64,000 bases of DNA from Lysobacteraceae bacterium (GCA_004297225.1 SCUI01000004.1:102724-166723), one strand, 5' to 3'; numbered from the stretch's first letter, positions 36,902 through 47,613 are shown. Program-made: numbers and translations. The notes: generated by a model from the letters alone, not told the origin.

Positions 36902-38052
36902 GCGGTTGGCCCAACGGCTCGAAAGGAGGCTCGGGTCCCGACCGGATCGCGCTTCTGTTGCCGAGCCTTTTGCCAGTCGGTGGTGCCGAGCGACTGATGC
37001 TCGACACGGCCGCGAAGTTCGGCGAGAAGGGCTTTGGAATCGATCTTCTACTGGTTGACGAATCCAATCGACTGGATGGAAGCGTGCCGCCTGGCGTACG
37101 GGTGTTCAATTTCCGGTCACCTCGGTTGCGGGGCGCGGTTCGGCCACTTGTGGCATATCTCCGGCGCGAACGACCAGGTGCGATGCACGCTGCGATGTGG
37201 CCGTTGACCTCTCTCGCGATTTTTTCGAACTACCTTGCGCGGACGCGAACCCGCCTTCTGGTGAGCGAGCACAACACGCTGTCCCGCAGCTATGCTTCGC
37301 GTGGCCTGCTGCACCGCTTCATGATGCATGCCAGCATGCGGGTCACGTATCCATTTGCCGACGCGCGCGTCGTTGTCTCCGAAGGCGTCGGAGCAGACAT
37401 CTCCCGGCTCTCCGGCCTGGCCAGAGGGCGGTTTCAGGTGATCCATAATCCTGCGCCGGAAATCCCGTGCGGTTGCTCGTCTCCCGAGCGCGGGCGCGAT
37501 CTTTGGGGCGAAGGACACGGTCCGAGGATACTCACGGTTGGCCGACTGAAGTCGCAGAAAAACCACCGGCTTCTGATAGAAGCATTCCAGAAACTTGATG
37601 CGAGCGCCGACGCACGCCTGGTCATTCTGGGTACCGGGGACCTGCACCATGAGCTGAAAGGGATCATCGAGCGGGATGGTCTGGACGGGCGTGTACTCCT
37701 GCCGGGTCACGTCGACGAACCCGGCGCGTATTATCGTTCCGCGGACTTATTCGTCTTGAGTTCCGACTACGAGGGATTCGGAAGTGTCATCGTCGAGGCA
37801 TTGGCGTACGGCCTGCCTGTCGTTAGCACCGACTGTCCGTCGGGGCCCAGTGAGATTCTTGCCGGTGGAAAATACGGCAGATTGGTACCGTGCGGCGATG
37901 CGGTGGCGTTGGCGACAGCAATGCATGATGCACTTGGCACCGACCACGACAGCGCGGCGTTGAAACGGAGGGCGGGCGATTTTTCCCTCGACAATATAGC
38001 CGAGCAGTACCTTGACCTTTTGTTGCCTCGCTGGCGGGATTTACCTCGGTGA
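36886..38052 (+). CDS. Glycosyltransferase family 4
   Basis: A 388-residue GT-B enzyme. N-terminal LLPSLLPVGGAERLMLDTA, C-terminal VGRLKSQKNHRLLIEAFQ and the donor-binding SADLFVLSSDYEGFGSVIVEALAYGLPVV (EX7E) are visible. Start ATG GTG overlaps the preceding stop by 16 bp. It transfers a sugar residue to a lipid-linked intermediate; the sugar cannot be read. Confidence 0.9.
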   Translation: MVAQLSGWPNGSKGGSGPDRIALLLPSLLPVGGAERLMLDTAAKFGEKGFGIDLLLVDESNRLDGSVPPGVRVFNFRSPRLRGAVRPLVAYLRRERPGAMHAAMWPLTSLAIFSNYLARTRTRLLVSEHNTLSRSYASRGLLHRFMMHASMRVTYPFADARVVVSEGVGADISRLSGLARGRFQVIHNPAPEIPCGCSSPERGRDLWGEGHGPRILTVGRLKSQKNHRLLIEAFQKLDASADARLVILGTGDLHHELKGIIERDGLDGRVLLPGHVDEPGAYYRSADLFVLSSDYEGFGSVIVEALAYGLPVVSTDCPSGPSEILAGGKYGRLVPCGDAVALATAMHDALGTDHDSAALKRRAGDFSLDNIAEQYLDLLLPRWRDLPR

Positions 38053-38097
38053 TTGGAAGGGCATGCGTTTGTCTGCGAACAATTGGAATGCGGTGAA

Positions 38098-38925
38098 ATG
38101 AAAAAGAATCTTGACACTGCGACTGTGGCAAGCTTTGGGGACGAATGGTCTCGCTTCGACCAATCGGGGATGGACGATGCCGAAGCACAAGAGATCTTCA
38201 ATGACTACTTTGCCGTATTCCCCTGGTATGCGTTGCCTGCCGACCCGATTGGATTCGACATGGGCTGCGGCTCAGGTCGCTGGGCGCGCCTAATGGCGCC
38301 TCGCGTGGGTCACTTGCATTGCATCGACCCTTCTTCGGCACTGGACGTGGCAAGAAGGACCTTGGCTTCGAACAGGAACGTGAGCTTCCATCAGACTTCC
38401 GTAGAGGATTCCACGCTGGCACCAGCTACCCAGGACTTTGGGTATTCGCTAGGCGTTCTGCATCATATTCCCGACACCTCTGCAGCCATGCGATCGTGCG
38501 TCGCCTTGTTGAAGCCAGGAGCCCCCTTTCAGGTGTATTTGTACTACGCCTTCGATAATCGTTCGCCTGCTTTTCGATTCGCTTGGCGCTTGTCCGACAT
38601 GCTCCGTCGCGCGATCCGACGACTGCCTTCTCCCGCAAAACATGCAGTCACCGATGTATTGGCTTTGCTGATCTACTGGCCACTCGCGCGCGCGTCGAGA
38701 ATTTTGGAAGCAATGGGGTTGGATGTATCAAATATTCCCCTTTCCTACTACCGAAGTCGCAGCTTTTATACCATGCGGACTGACTCTCGTGATCGGTTTG
38801 GTACCCCGCTGGAAAAGCGATTCACCAAGATACAGATTCAACGAATGATGGAGGAAGCCGGGCTGCGTGATATCCGGTTTTCCGAGACCGCCCCCTTCTG
38901 GTGTGCCGTCGGCATCAAGGCATGA
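38098..38925 (+). CDS. Class I SAM-dependent methyltransferase
   Basis: A 275-residue protein. The SAM motif IGFDMGCGSGRWARLMA, acidic LHCIDPS, and YSLGVLHHIPDTSAAM are typical of Methyltransf_11. Start ATG at 38098 (MKKNLDTATVASFGDEW) is chosen over the TTG at 38053 because the conserved sequence starts there and GCGGTGA precedes it. It is lower in GC than the flanks. Confidence 0.83.
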   Translation: MKKNLDTATVASFGDEWSRFDQSGMDDAEAQEIFNDYFAVFPWYALPADPIGFDMGCGSGRWARLMAPRVGHLHCIDPSSALDVARRTLASNRNVSFHQTSVEDSTLAPATQDFGYSLGVLHHIPDTSAAMRSCVALLKPGAPFQVYLYYAFDNRSPAFRFAWRLSDMLRRAIRRLPSPAKHAVTDVLALLIYWPLARASRILEAMGLDVSNIPLSYYRSRSFYTMRTDSRDRFGTPLEKRFTKIQIQRMMEEAGLRDIRFSETAPFWCAVGIKA

Positions 38926-39055
38926 TCTGCGCTCTTGGACCCGCGCCCTGTGTCCCATTGGTTGCGAGTTCCCACCTCAGCCATTGGCAACTAGCAGCTA
39001 CCGTGAAGGACCAAGACTTCCATCTGTCGTCGCCGCACTGGAAAGGTGGCGAGCA

Positions 39056-40246
39056 ATGAAAGGCGGAGTCTTGTACATCTCCTATGACGGGATGTTGGAG
39101 CCACTGGGCCAGTCGCAGGTCCTCAGCTACATCGAGCGCCTTTCCGCTGATCGTCGTATCCATGTGCTCAGTTTCGAGAAGGCAGGCGACTGGCGTGATC
39201 TGGCTGCCCGACGGCAAGTCGAGGATCGGATGCGGGCGGCCGGGATCGCGTGGCATCCTCTCCCATATCACAAGTACCCGTCTGCGCTGGCCACCGCCTG
39301 GGACATCTTCGCCGGTACGGGCTACGCCCTGTGGCTCGCATTTCGCTACCAATTGGGTATTGTCCATGCGAGAAGCTACGTCGCCGCCGTCATGGCCCTG
39401 ATGGTAAAGCGGGTCATCGGGAGACGTTTTCTATTCGACATGCGCGGATTTTGGGTCGACGAGCGCGTCGACGGCGGACTTTGGCCTCGACAGGGGCGGA
39501 TGTACCGCGTCGGAAAGTGGGTCGAGCGGAGGCTCCTCCTTGGCGCCGATAGAATCATCACGTTAACCAAAGCATCGGTTCGTGAACTAGGGCGGCTGGA
39601 CTACCTGCGTGATCGAACGCCTCATGTAACCGTGATTCCGACGTGTGTCGATCTCGCGCGGTTTCATCCTGGCGCGGTGTCGTGTGAACACTTCGTGCTT
39701 GGTTACGTTGGCTCCGTTGGCACATGGTATCTATTCGAAGAAGTAGCGCGCGCATTTGCACTATTGCGGCTTCGCATCCCGGATGCGCATTTCCTGATTC
39801 TCAACAGAAATGATCACGGGCTGATTCGCCGCGCTCTGGACAGTGCGGGGATACCTGCAGCTGCCGTTGACATCATTGCTGCCGAGCACAAGGATGTCCC
39901 CGGGATGATGGCGCGGATGAACGCGGGGATATTCTTCATACGTCCGGTTTTCTCGAAGCAGGCGTCGGCGCCGACCAAGCTTGCCGAGTTTCTCGGTTGC
40001 GGAATTCCATGCCTTGCCAACGCGGGCGTGGGTGACATGACCGAACTTTTTGCGGAAGCCAGGACTGGCGTTGTCGTCCACGCATTTGACCAGGAAAGCC
40101 TCGCAAAGGGCGTCGACCGTCTCCTCGATCTGACTCGCGATCCCGGCGTTCGACAGCGTTGCGTGCAAACCGCGGAAGGACATTTCTCGCTCGCCCATGG
40201 CGTGGAGATCTACAGGAAAATTTATGAAGCGCTCGAACAGCAGTGA
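39056..40246 (+). CDS. Glycosyltransferase family 4
   Basis: A 396-residue GT-B protein with start MKGGVLYISYDGMLEPLGQSQ, a typical N-terminus for the group. DMRGFWVDERVDGG, LTKASVRELG, GYVGSVGTWY and ASAPTKLAEFLGCGIPCLA are visible. The 130 bp upstream (38926-39055) hold no gene; the ORF track's longer start is unlikely. The donor and acceptor cannot be assigned. Confidence 0.87.
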   Translation: MKGGVLYISYDGMLEPLGQSQVLSYIERLSADRRIHVLSFEKAGDWRDLAARRQVEDRMRAAGIAWHPLPYHKYPSALATAWDIFAGTGYALWLAFRYQLGIVHARSYVAAVMALMVKRVIGRRFLFDMRGFWVDERVDGGLWPRQGRMYRVGKWVERRLLLGADRIITLTKASVRELGRLDYLRDRTPHVTVIPTCVDLARFHPGAVSCEHFVLGYVGSVGTWYLFEEVARAFALLRLRIPDAHFLILNRNDHGLIRRALDSAGIPAAAVDIIAAEHKDVPGMMARMNAGIFFIRPVFSKQASAPTKLAEFLGCGIPCLANAGVGDMTELFAEARTGVVVHAFDQESLAKGVDRLLDLTRDPGVRQRCVQTAEGHFSLAHGVEIYRKIYEALEQQ

Positions 40247-40295
40247 TGGCCGGCCTATCACGATCATCGGCCAGCCGTGCGGCTGGCTTGGAGCA

Positions 40296-41399
40296 ATGGC
40301 TAACGAAGTGACGCACCGGATGTTGGTGTTGTGTCCATATCCAGAAGGTGTCGCCGCCGGGCAACGGCTCAAATACGAACAGTATTTCGACGACTGGCGT
40401 CGCCGTGGAATCGAGGTCCAAGCGTCGCCCTTCATGGATATGGAGATGTGGGAGGTCGTCCATCAGCGAGGTCATTTCATTCAAAAGGTGGCCGGCACGC
40501 TACGGGGAGCGGCGCGGCGAATCCGGGACATGTTTCGCATTTGTCGATTCGATGTCGTTTATGTGTTCATGTGGGTCACTCCTTTGGGTACAACGCTCGC
40601 GGAGCGAATCGTTCGAGCACTTGCGCCTGTGGTGATCTACGACATCGAGGACAACGTCGCCCTGCAGGCAGGGGCGACGAGCCCCGGCTTTCTGATGCGT
40701 CTTCTTCGTGGTACTGCCAAGCCGGCATATCTTGTGAGAGTTGCTGATCACGTCATATCAAGCTCGCCGGCGCTGAATGATTGGTGCCTCTGCCATAACC
40801 GAAAAGGGCGTTGTACCTACATATCCTCCTCGGTCGACACCGATCGCTTCCTGCCCATGAATCGATACAGCAACGATGAGGTGCCGACCATTGGCTGGAC
40901 TGGGACCTTCAGCTCCAAGCGTTACCTGGACTTGTTGCGAGGCGTGTTCATCGAGCTTGCCCGAACTCATCGGTTCAGGCTTCGGGTGATAGGCAATTTC
41001 GACTATTCGTTGCCGGGTGTCGAGCTGGAAGTCCTGCGTTGGAGCGCGAGCGAGGAAGTCGCGCAAATGCAGGGCATCGACATTGGGGTCTACCCTTTGC
41101 CCGAAGACGATTGGGTTAGCGGAAAGAGCGGGCTAAAGGCGATCCAATATATGGCGTTCGGACTGCCCACTGTGGCCTCGAACGTAGGCACTACGCCACG
41201 GATAATCCGTCACATGGACAACGGTCTGCTGGTGTCGACGCCGGAAGAGTGGCTGGCGGCCCTGAAATGCCTGCTGGACGATCCCGGTTTGCGTCGCCGC
41301 CTGGGGACGGCGGCTCGGAAAGCCGCGGTCGCCAACTACTCATTGCACGCTGTCAAGTCGCAGTATTCTACCGTCCTGGACGAGGTCATTCGGAAATAG
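40296..41399 (+). CDS. Glycosyltransferase family 4
   Basis: A 367-residue protein from MANEVTHRMLVLCPYPEG; ATGs at 40224 and 40320 are alternatives and none has a decisive ribosome site. IGWTGTFSSKRYLDLL, VYPLPEDDWVSGKSGLKAIQYMAFGLPTVAS and a C-terminal DPGLRRRLGTAAR are typical. YVFMWVTPLGTTLAERI and YDIEDNV indicate a GT4 subgroup in O-antigen loci. It ends one base before the SDR gene. Confidence 0.83.
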   Translation: MANEVTHRMLVLCPYPEGVAAGQRLKYEQYFDDWRRRGIEVQASPFMDMEMWEVVHQRGHFIQKVAGTLRGAARRIRDMFRICRFDVVYVFMWVTPLGTTLAERIVRALAPVVIYDIEDNVALQAGATSPGFLMRLLRGTAKPAYLVRVADHVISSSPALNDWCLCHNRKGRCTYISSSVDTDRFLPMNRYSNDEVPTIGWTGTFSSKRYLDLLRGVFIELARTHRFRLRVIGNFDYSLPGVELEVLRWSASEEVAQMQGIDIGVYPLPEDDWVSGKSGLKAIQYMAFGLPTVASNVGTTPRIIRHMDNGLLVSTPEEWLAALKCLLDDPGLRRRLGTAARKAAVANYSLHAVKSQYSTVLDEVIRK

Positions 41400-41400
41400 T

Positions 41401-42306
41401 ATGGAATCGCGCAAGAAGATCTACATAGCCGGGTGCGGCGGGATGCTTGGGGAAGCATTCTTCCGCGTCTATCGCGAAGACTACGAACTGGAGTGTTCAG
41501 ATATCGATGTCAACGCGGGCTGGCTGAAGTTTCTCGACTTCAGGGACAGGGATGCATATTTCGAGGCGGTCAAGGAGTTCTCGCCGGATTACCTTTTCCA
41601 TCTCGGCGCGTACACCAGCCTTGAGTACTGCGAAGTGAACCCCGACGACGCCTACGTCACCAACACACTGGCCGTAGAGAATGCCGTCCACATCGCAAAC
41701 GAGCTGGACATCCCGGTTCTTTATATCAGCACGGCTGGTATTTTCGATGGCGAAAGCGAAACCTACGACGACTGGGATCAGCCACGACCGCTGGGCGTGT
41801 ACGCGCGCAGCAAGTACGCGGGGGAACGATTCGTGGTGGAGAACGCACGGCGCTACCTGGTTTGCCGCGCCGGCTGGATGATGGGCGCAGGTCCCGAAAA
41901 GGACAAGAAATTTATTCAGAAGATAATGGGTCAGATCAAGTCGGGAGCGGATGAGTTGTTCGTGGTCAACGACAAGTTGGGAACTCCCACATATACGGTT
42001 GACTTTGCCCGGAACGTGCGCCTGCTGCTGGAAAAGGAAGTCTGGGGCCTCTACAACATGGTTTGCGGTGGGATGACTGGGCGCTTCGAAGTGGCTTCGG
42101 AGCTCGTACGCATGTTGGGGCTGGCGGACCGCGTGGCAATCAAGGCGGTTGGTTCGGACTACTTCAAGGAGGAATACTTCGCTGCCAGGCCGCCGTCCGA
42201 GCGGCTTGTCGATCGCAAGTTGACCCTCCGCGGGCTCAACGTCATGCGCGATTGGCGAGTTTGCCTGCGTGAATACCTGGATGACTACTACGCGGGCTAC
42301 CTATAG
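41401..42306 (+). CDS. RmlD-like NAD(P)-dependent sugar reductase/epimerase
   Basis: A 301-residue short-chain dehydrogenase. The NAD(P) motif IAGCGGMLGEAF, the catalytic YARSK, and LGAYTSLEYCEVNPDDAYVTN match RmlD (dTDP-4-dehydrorhamnose reductase) and close relatives. No rmlABC genes are in the window, so a rhamnose role is not supported; a 4-keto-sugar reductase is the safest reading. Confidence 0.82.
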   Translation: MESRKKIYIAGCGGMLGEAFFRVYREDYELECSDIDVNAGWLKFLDFRDRDAYFEAVKEFSPDYLFHLGAYTSLEYCEVNPDDAYVTNTLAVENAVHIANELDIPVLYISTAGIFDGESETYDDWDQPRPLGVYARSKYAGERFVVENARRYLVCRAGWMMGAGPEKDKKFIQKIMGQIKSGADELFVVNDKLGTPTYTVDFARNVRLLLEKEVWGLYNMVCGGMTGRFEVASELVRMLGLADRVAIKAVGSDYFKEEYFAARPPSERLVDRKLTLRGLNVMRDWRVCLREYLDDYYAGYL

Positions 42307-42320
42307 GCGGATGATGGCCG

Positions 42321-44249
42321 ATGTGCGGAGTCGCGGGTTTCTGGCAATTCAGCGGTGATGGCGATTCGCTCTCGCAGCTTGCGGAAGCGATGGCGGACCG
42401 CATCGTTCATCGTGGGCCGGATGACACCGGGACCTGGGTCGATGCGGTCGCCGGGGTTGCACTTGCCCACCGCCGCCTTTCGATCGTAGATCTGTCCAAG
42501 GCGGGCCATCAGCCAATGTTGTCGGCGAACGGGCGATGGGTGCTTTGTTACAACGGCGAGATATACAACCACCTTGAGCTGCGGCGTCAGCTGGCTGCGT
42601 CGCATCGAGCCCCGCCCTGGCGGGGCCATTCGGACACGGAGACGCTTCTAGCGTGCATCGATGCCTGGGGGGTCGAGGTAGCGCTTGAGAAAAGCGTCGG
42701 CATGTTCGCCTTCGCATTGTGGGATCGCAGCGAGCAGAGGCTCGTATTGGCCCGCGACAGGACAGGCGAGAAGCCGATGTATTACGGCCGGCAAGGGGAC
42801 GTCTTCCTGTTCGGTTCCGAGCTAAGGGCGCTGCGTGCCCATCCCGCATTCAACGCAGGAGTCGACCGGGGCGCATTGGTCCTCCTTTTGAGGCATGGTT
42901 ACGTGCCTTCGCCTTACTCCATTCACTCGGGCGTCTACAAACTCCCTCCCGGATGCTGGCTTGAAGTGCGGAGAGATGTGCGCGAGGCGAAGCCGCGCGC
43001 GTGGTGGTCCTTGACGGATGTCGTGGAACGAGGGCGTTCGGAGCCATTCGAAGGCAACGACAGGGAAGCTGTGGATGCGTTGGAGCGCATCCTTGGCGCT
43101 GCGGTCGCGCGTCAACGGCTCGCGGATGTGCCCCTAGGCGCACTGCTTTCGGGTGGCGTGGACTCTTCTCTCATCGCAGCGCTGCTTCAAGCGCAGAGTG
43201 TACAACCGATCAGTACTTTCACTGTAGGCTTCGAAGAGGAATCCTACGACGAGGCAGCATACGCCCGCGAGGTCGCCCGTCATTTGGGTACGAGGCATAC
43301 GGAGCTACGGTTGTCTGCGAGCGATGCGCTCAGTCTTGTCCCCAGACTTGCGGTTACCTACGACGAGCCATTCGCCGACTCCTCGCAGTTGCCAACGCAA
43401 CTGGTCATGAATCTCGCACGTCAGAGCGTCACGGTGGCGTTGTCCGGAGATGGTGGCGACGAGTTGTTCGGGGGATACAATCGCTATTTGTACCTCCCGC
43501 GGGTCTGGAGGTCGCTCGGACGTATGCCCGCGGCACTGCGTGATTCCGGCATCGCGTTGGCGTCGTTGACACCTCGCCTTGCTGGGAGCGTCGCCGGTGC
43601 CGCCCAACCCGGGGAAAAGCTGGCCAAACTCAAGCGCCTCTTTGCCACCGGACCACGTGACATCGACGATCTGTACAAGGCAGCCGTCACGGAATGGCCG
43701 GATGCCTCAAGGGCGATCCTGGACGGATTCGTACCTGTCAATCTTTTGGACAGTCGCACCGATTGGCCAAAGCTTCCAGATTCAGTCTCGAGGATGATGG
43801 CCGTCGATGCTTTAACGTATCTACCAGACGACATACTGGTCAAGGTGGATCGTGCCGCAATGGCAGTTTCCCTGGAGACCAGGGTGCCCTTCCTGGATCG
43901 CGATGTTGTCGAATTTGCCTGGCGTTTGCCGCAATCGTTGAAGGTGCGCGGCGGTGAAGGGAAATGGGTCTTGCGGCAGGTGTTGGATCGCCATGTACCC
44001 CGAGCCCTGATTGACAGGCCCAAGATGGGTTTTGGAATCCCCGTCGGCGAGTGGCTTCGAGGCCCGCTCCGCGAGTGGGCTGAAGATCTTTTGCAGAAAT
44101 CCCGGGTGCGACAGGACGGTTACCTTGTCCCTGAGATGGTCGAGCGCATGTGGCAAGCCCACGTGCGCGGCCAGGCGAACCATGGACATCGATTGTGGTC
44201 GGTGCTGATGTTCCAAGCGTGGCTGCAAAGACAAGAAGGCGCGCACTGA
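42321..44249 (+). CDS. Asparagine-synthase-like amidotransferase
   Basis: A 642-residue protein with the glutaminase N-terminus MCGVAGF (Cys2 nucleophile) and the ATP-pyrophosphatase loop LLSGGVDSSLIAALL near residue 275. The closest style is the AsnB family found in polysaccharide loci, which is thought to amidate sugar acids. With a UDP-sugar dehydrogenase in the same locus, amidation of a uronic acid is a reasonable inference. It overlaps the next gene by TGATG. Confidence 0.88.
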   Translation: MCGVAGFWQFSGDGDSLSQLAEAMADRIVHRGPDDTGTWVDAVAGVALAHRRLSIVDLSKAGHQPMLSANGRWVLCYNGEIYNHLELRRQLAASHRAPPWRGHSDTETLLACIDAWGVEVALEKSVGMFAFALWDRSEQRLVLARDRTGEKPMYYGRQGDVFLFGSELRALRAHPAFNAGVDRGALVLLLRHGYVPSPYSIHSGVYKLPPGCWLEVRRDVREAKPRAWWSLTDVVERGRSEPFEGNDREAVDALERILGAAVARQRLADVPLGALLSGGVDSSLIAALLQAQSVQPISTFTVGFEEESYDEAAYAREVARHLGTRHTELRLSASDALSLVPRLAVTYDEPFADSSQLPTQLVMNLARQSVTVALSGDGGDELFGGYNRYLYLPRVWRSLGRMPAALRDSGIALASLTPRLAGSVAGAAQPGEKLAKLKRLFATGPRDIDDLYKAAVTEWPDASRAILDGFVPVNLLDSRTDWPKLPDSVSRMMAVDALTYLPDDILVKVDRAAMAVSLETRVPFLDRDVVEFAWRLPQSLKVRGGEGKWVLRQVLDRHVPRALIDRPKMGFGIPVGEWLRGPLREWAEDLLQKSRVRQDGYLVPEMVERMWQAHVRGQANHGHRLWSVLMFQAWLQRQEGAH

Positions 44250-45301
44250 TGTGGCCCTACTGGCTGATGTTCTTTTTTCCAGCGTGGGCTTTGCTCATCC
44301 CGGGTCGCCTCAAGCCGCATCAGGGTTGGGTGCCGTGGGCGTTGGTCTTTATGTTGTTCACCTTGATGATGGGGCTACGCCATGAAGTAGGCGGAGACTG
44401 GGGAAGCGGGACGGCAGGTTATCTTCCCTTGTTCTACAACACGCAAGCAATGACGCTGGGAGAAGCGCTCTCCGAAGGTGATCCGGGCTACTATGGATTG
44501 AACTGGGTGGTCGCGCAGTTGGGCGGCAGCATCTATTTGGTCAACCTGGTATGCGCGATTATCATGATGTTGGGCACGACGCGCTTCTGCCGGGACCAAC
44601 CCAATCCCTGGCTCGCGTTGCTTGCCGCCGTTCCTTACATGTTGATCGTCGTAGGGATGGGATATACCAGGCAGGCCGTCGCTTTGGGTTTTGCGCTGCT
44701 TGGATTGGCCGCACTCGGGCGGGGCAACGTACGCAAATATGTAATTTGGATCGCGCTGGGGGCAACCTTCCACAAGTCCGCGGTCCTGTTGTTGCCGATC
44801 GCTGCCTTGGCGGCTAGTCGTAACCGGATGTTCACGATTGCGCTCGTCGGGTTGACGACGGCGATGCTCTATTACCTCCTGCTTGCTGATGCTTCGGAAG
44901 CGCTCTGGGTCAATTACGTCGACTCCCAACGCCAGTCGCAAGGTGGAATGATCAGGGTCGCAATGAATGTCTTACCAGCCGTACTCCTCATCTTTTTTCG
45001 CCGCCGGCTGTCGCCAGACCCCCAGGAGCGGAAACTTTGGCTTTGGATCGCCGTCCTGTGCTTGGTGTGTCTGCCCTTGGTCGGTCTCGCCAGCACCGCA
45101 GTCGATCGCATTGCGCTCTACTTGATTCCAATCCAGTTGTTTGTGTTTTCACGAATGCCAAGGCTGGCGGATACTGTGCAAACCCGTACGCCGCTCGTGC
45201 TTGCCATTGTTGTGTATTACGCGGCGGTTCTCTACGTCTGGTTGACATTCGGTGACTTCTCCGAGTACTGGGTGCCGTACCAGAATGTCATATTTACCTG
45301 A
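44249..45301 (+). CDS. EpsG-like polysaccharide polymerase
   Basis: A 350-residue polytopic protein with about nine TM helices. The segment MMGLRHEVGGDWGSGTAGYLPLF at residue 40-62 matches the EpsG/Wzy N-terminal pattern (R.VGxDW...Y). It is a candidate Wzy polymerase for the repeat unit. Start overlaps asnB-like stop; the ORF track's longer start is a shadow. Confidence 0.83.
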   Translation: MWPYWLMFFFPAWALLIPGRLKPHQGWVPWALVFMLFTLMMGLRHEVGGDWGSGTAGYLPLFYNTQAMTLGEALSEGDPGYYGLNWVVAQLGGSIYLVNLVCAIIMMLGTTRFCRDQPNPWLALLAAVPYMLIVVGMGYTRQAVALGFALLGLAALGRGNVRKYVIWIALGATFHKSAVLLLPIAALAASRNRMFTIALVGLTTAMLYYLLLADASEALWVNYVDSQRQSQGGMIRVAMNVLPAVLLIFFRRRLSPDPQERKLWLWIAVLCLVCLPLVGLASTAVDRIALYLIPIQLFVFSRMPRLADTVQTRTPLVLAIVVYYAAVLYVWLTFGDFSEYWVPYQNVIFT

Positions 45302-45311
45302 GGATGGCGGC

Positions 45312-46451
45312 TTGAAGATCTTGCTCTTCGCCAACACCGACTGGTATCTCTACAATTTCCGCCGGTCGCTGGCTTTGACCATGCGTGATGCGGGTCACTC
45401 CGTCATCCTGATCTCCCCACCGGGACCATACGGCGAGAAGCTCAGGGCGCTCGGCTTGGAGTGGCGCCCAGTCGACATGGATCGTCGTAGTTTGAACCCG
45501 CTGCGCGAAGCCGCACTGATCTGGCGCCTAACGCGACAATTGCGGCGCGAACGCCCGGACCTAGTGCATGGGTTTACGATCAAATGTGCCGTGTATATAT
45601 CCTTGGCAGCACGCCTGAGCGGGGTCCCTGGACGTGTCACTGCCGTTGCAGGCATGGGCTATGTTTTCGTCAGCGACGACATCAAGGCCATTCTCCTGCG
45701 CCCATTCGTGCGTCTGCTGCTCAAAATGACGCTGGGTGGGGGGCGCGCGCGTTTGATTCTTCAAAACCCAGACGACGTCGCGTTGTTCACGCGCACCCGG
45801 CTGGTGGACGCCACCGCAATACGCCTGATTCCGGGTTCTGGCGTGGATACGAAGCGTTTTTCGCCAGACATCACGCGACGACCCAATGGTCGTGTGCGGG
45901 TGCTGCTGGCGGCGCGCCTGCTATGGGACAAGGGTTTGGCAGAGTATGCAGAGGCGGCCCGCCTTCTGATGGCAGATGATGCGCCTGCCGATCTCCTATT
46001 GGCTGGCGCCCCCGATTCTGGCAACCCTGCCGCGGTTCCTGAAGCGGTCGTGCGCGAATGGGTTCGCGAAGGTCGAATGCAATGGCTGGGCCACGTCGAG
46101 GACATGTCAGCACTGCTTCGTTCGATCGATGTTGTCGTTCTTCCCAGCTATCGCGAAGGCTTACCAAAAGGGCTGATCGAGGCGGCGGCGAGCGGCTGCG
46201 CTCTCGTGGCGACGGACGTCCCGGGGTGCCGTGAGGTAGTCGAGCACGAGGTGGATGGCCTTATCGTGCCCGTGAAGGATGCTGAGGCGCTAGCCGATGC
46301 CATTGCGCGGTTGGCAAGCGATCCGGAACTGCGCGCGCGCCTGGGGGAGAAAGCTAGGGAGAAGGCGCTAGCCTTGTTCGACGAACGGATCGTGGTGCGC
46401 GATACGATTAGCGTTTATTCCGAATTACTGGGCAGCGGCACGCGGACCTGA
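45312..46451 (+). CDS. Glycosyltransferase family 4
   Basis: A 379-residue GT-B enzyme from a TTG start ([17 protein letters not shown]) with GAGGATGG upstream; an ATG at 45285 is possible. [29 protein letters not shown] and the C-terminal [36 protein letters not shown] are typical of the PglA/WbpX-like branch that transfers HexNAc residues. The sugar is not proven. Confidence 0.9.
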   Translation: MKILLFANTDWYLYNFRRSLALTMRDAGHSVILISPPGPYGEKLRALGLEWRPVDMDRRSLNPLREAALIWRLTRQLRRERPDLVHGFTIKCAVYISLAARLSGVPGRVTAVAGMGYVFVSDDIKAILLRPFVRLLLKMTLGGGRARLILQNPDDVALFTRTRLVDATAIRLIPGSGVDTKRFSPDITRRPNGRVRVLLAARLLWDKGLAEYAEAARLLMADDAPADLLLAGAPDSGNPAAVPEAVVREWVREGRMQWLGHVEDMSALLRSIDVVVLPSYREGLPKGLIEAAASGCALVATDVPGCREVVEHEVDGLIVPVKDAEALADAIARLASDPELRARLGEKAREKALALFDERIVVRDTISVYSELLGSGTRT

Positions 46452-46495
46452 ACCCGACGGCCTTTGCGTCTCCGCGAAATCATCGAGGAAGTTGC

Positions 46496-47506
46496 ATGAA
46501 AATCCTGGTTACCGGTACCGCTGGGTTCATAGGTTCGCACGTCGCGCGGGCACTTCTGGCGCGCGGCGACCAGGTCGTGGGGTTTGACAACCTCAATGAG
46601 TACTACGACGTCACTTTGAAACAAGCGCGACTCGCTTCGCTGTTTGAGGCGTCAGGTTATACGCACGTAGCAGCTGATCTTGTCGACCGCGTTGCCGTCG
46701 AGCAGGTATTCCGGAAGCACTCCCCGCAACGCGTCGTACATCTTGCAGCGCAAGCAGGTGTTCGATATGCCGCCGAGAACCCTCACGTATACGTGCAGAG
46801 CAACGTGGTCGGTTTCTTGCATGTCCTCGAGGGTTGCCGACACCATGGTGTCGAACACCTCGTCTACGCCTCTACGAGTTCGGTTTATGGTGCCAATGCG
46901 TCGATGCCGTTCTCCGAGCATGACTCGGCCGAGCATCCTCTGACGCTCTATGCGGCCACCAAGAAAGCCAATGAACAGATGGCACACAGCTACAGCCATC
47001 TGTATGGCATTCCCAGCACTGGACTGCGCTTCTTCACGGTCTATGGCCCCTGGGGTCGCCCGGACATGGCGCTATTTCTGTTCACGCGCGCCATTCTTGA
47101 GGGCAAGCCGATCCGCGTGTTCAACCACGGCCACCACAAGCGCAGCTTCACCTATGTGGATGACGTCGTGGAAGGAGTGATTCGGGTGCTTGACCGGGTG
47201 CCGGACAGGAATCCCGGCTGGAACGGGCAGCGCCCTGATCCGGCCACCAGCGGCGTGGCGCCTTATCGTCTCTACAACATCGGCAACGAGCACCCCGTGG
47301 AGCTGCTGCGCTATATCAAGGTGTTGGAACAGTGTCTTGGGCGGAAGGCAGAGATGGAAATGTTGCCGTTGCAACCCGGAGACGTACCCGACACTGAAGC
47401 CGACGTGGGCGACCTTATAGCCAACGTCAATTATAGGCCCACTGTACCTGTCGAAACCGGCGTTGCCCGCTTCGTGGACTGGTATCGGGGGTATTACGGG
47501 GCTTAG
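46496..47506 (+). CDS. NAD-dependent nucleotide-sugar epimerase (UDP-glucuronate 4-epimerase-like)
   Basis: A 336-residue SDR. NAD motif [23 protein letters not shown], and catalytic YAATKKANE are present, and [15 protein letters not shown] is characteristic of UDP-glucuronate 4-epimerases of the Cap1J/LspL type. GAGGAAG precedes the ATG. It would convert the uronic acid made by the dehydrogenase at 28.3 kb to its galacto form. Confidence 0.87.
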   Translation: MKILVTGTAGFIGSHVARALLARGDQVVGFDNLNEYYDVTLKQARLASLFEASGYTHVAADLVDRVAVEQVFRKHSPQRVVHLAAQAGVRYAAENPHVYVQSNVVGFLHVLEGCRHHGVEHLVYASTSSVYGANASMPFSEHDSAEHPLTLYAATKKANEQMAHSYSHLYGIPSTGLRFFTVYGPWGRPDMALFLFTRAILEGKPIRVFNHGHHKRSFTYVDDVVEGVIRVLDRVPDRNPGWNGQRPDPATSGVAPYRLYNIGNEHPVELLRYIKVLEQCLGRKAEMEMLPLQPGDVPDTEADVGDLIANVNYRPTVPVETGVARFVDWYRGYYGA

Positions 47507-47613
47507 AGACGTGCATTTTTCCTGAACGACCGCGGCCGTGGCCGGTCTGAATCGTGTATTCCGTCCCAGTTCACGGATAGGATCATCAGTCCGGGAAGGC
47601 TGAAGGAAAGGAA

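Noticed and set aside
41401-42306. rmlD of a dTDP-rhamnose pathway
   Set aside because: No rmlA, rmlB or rmlC in the window; the family similarity alone does not establish the substrate.
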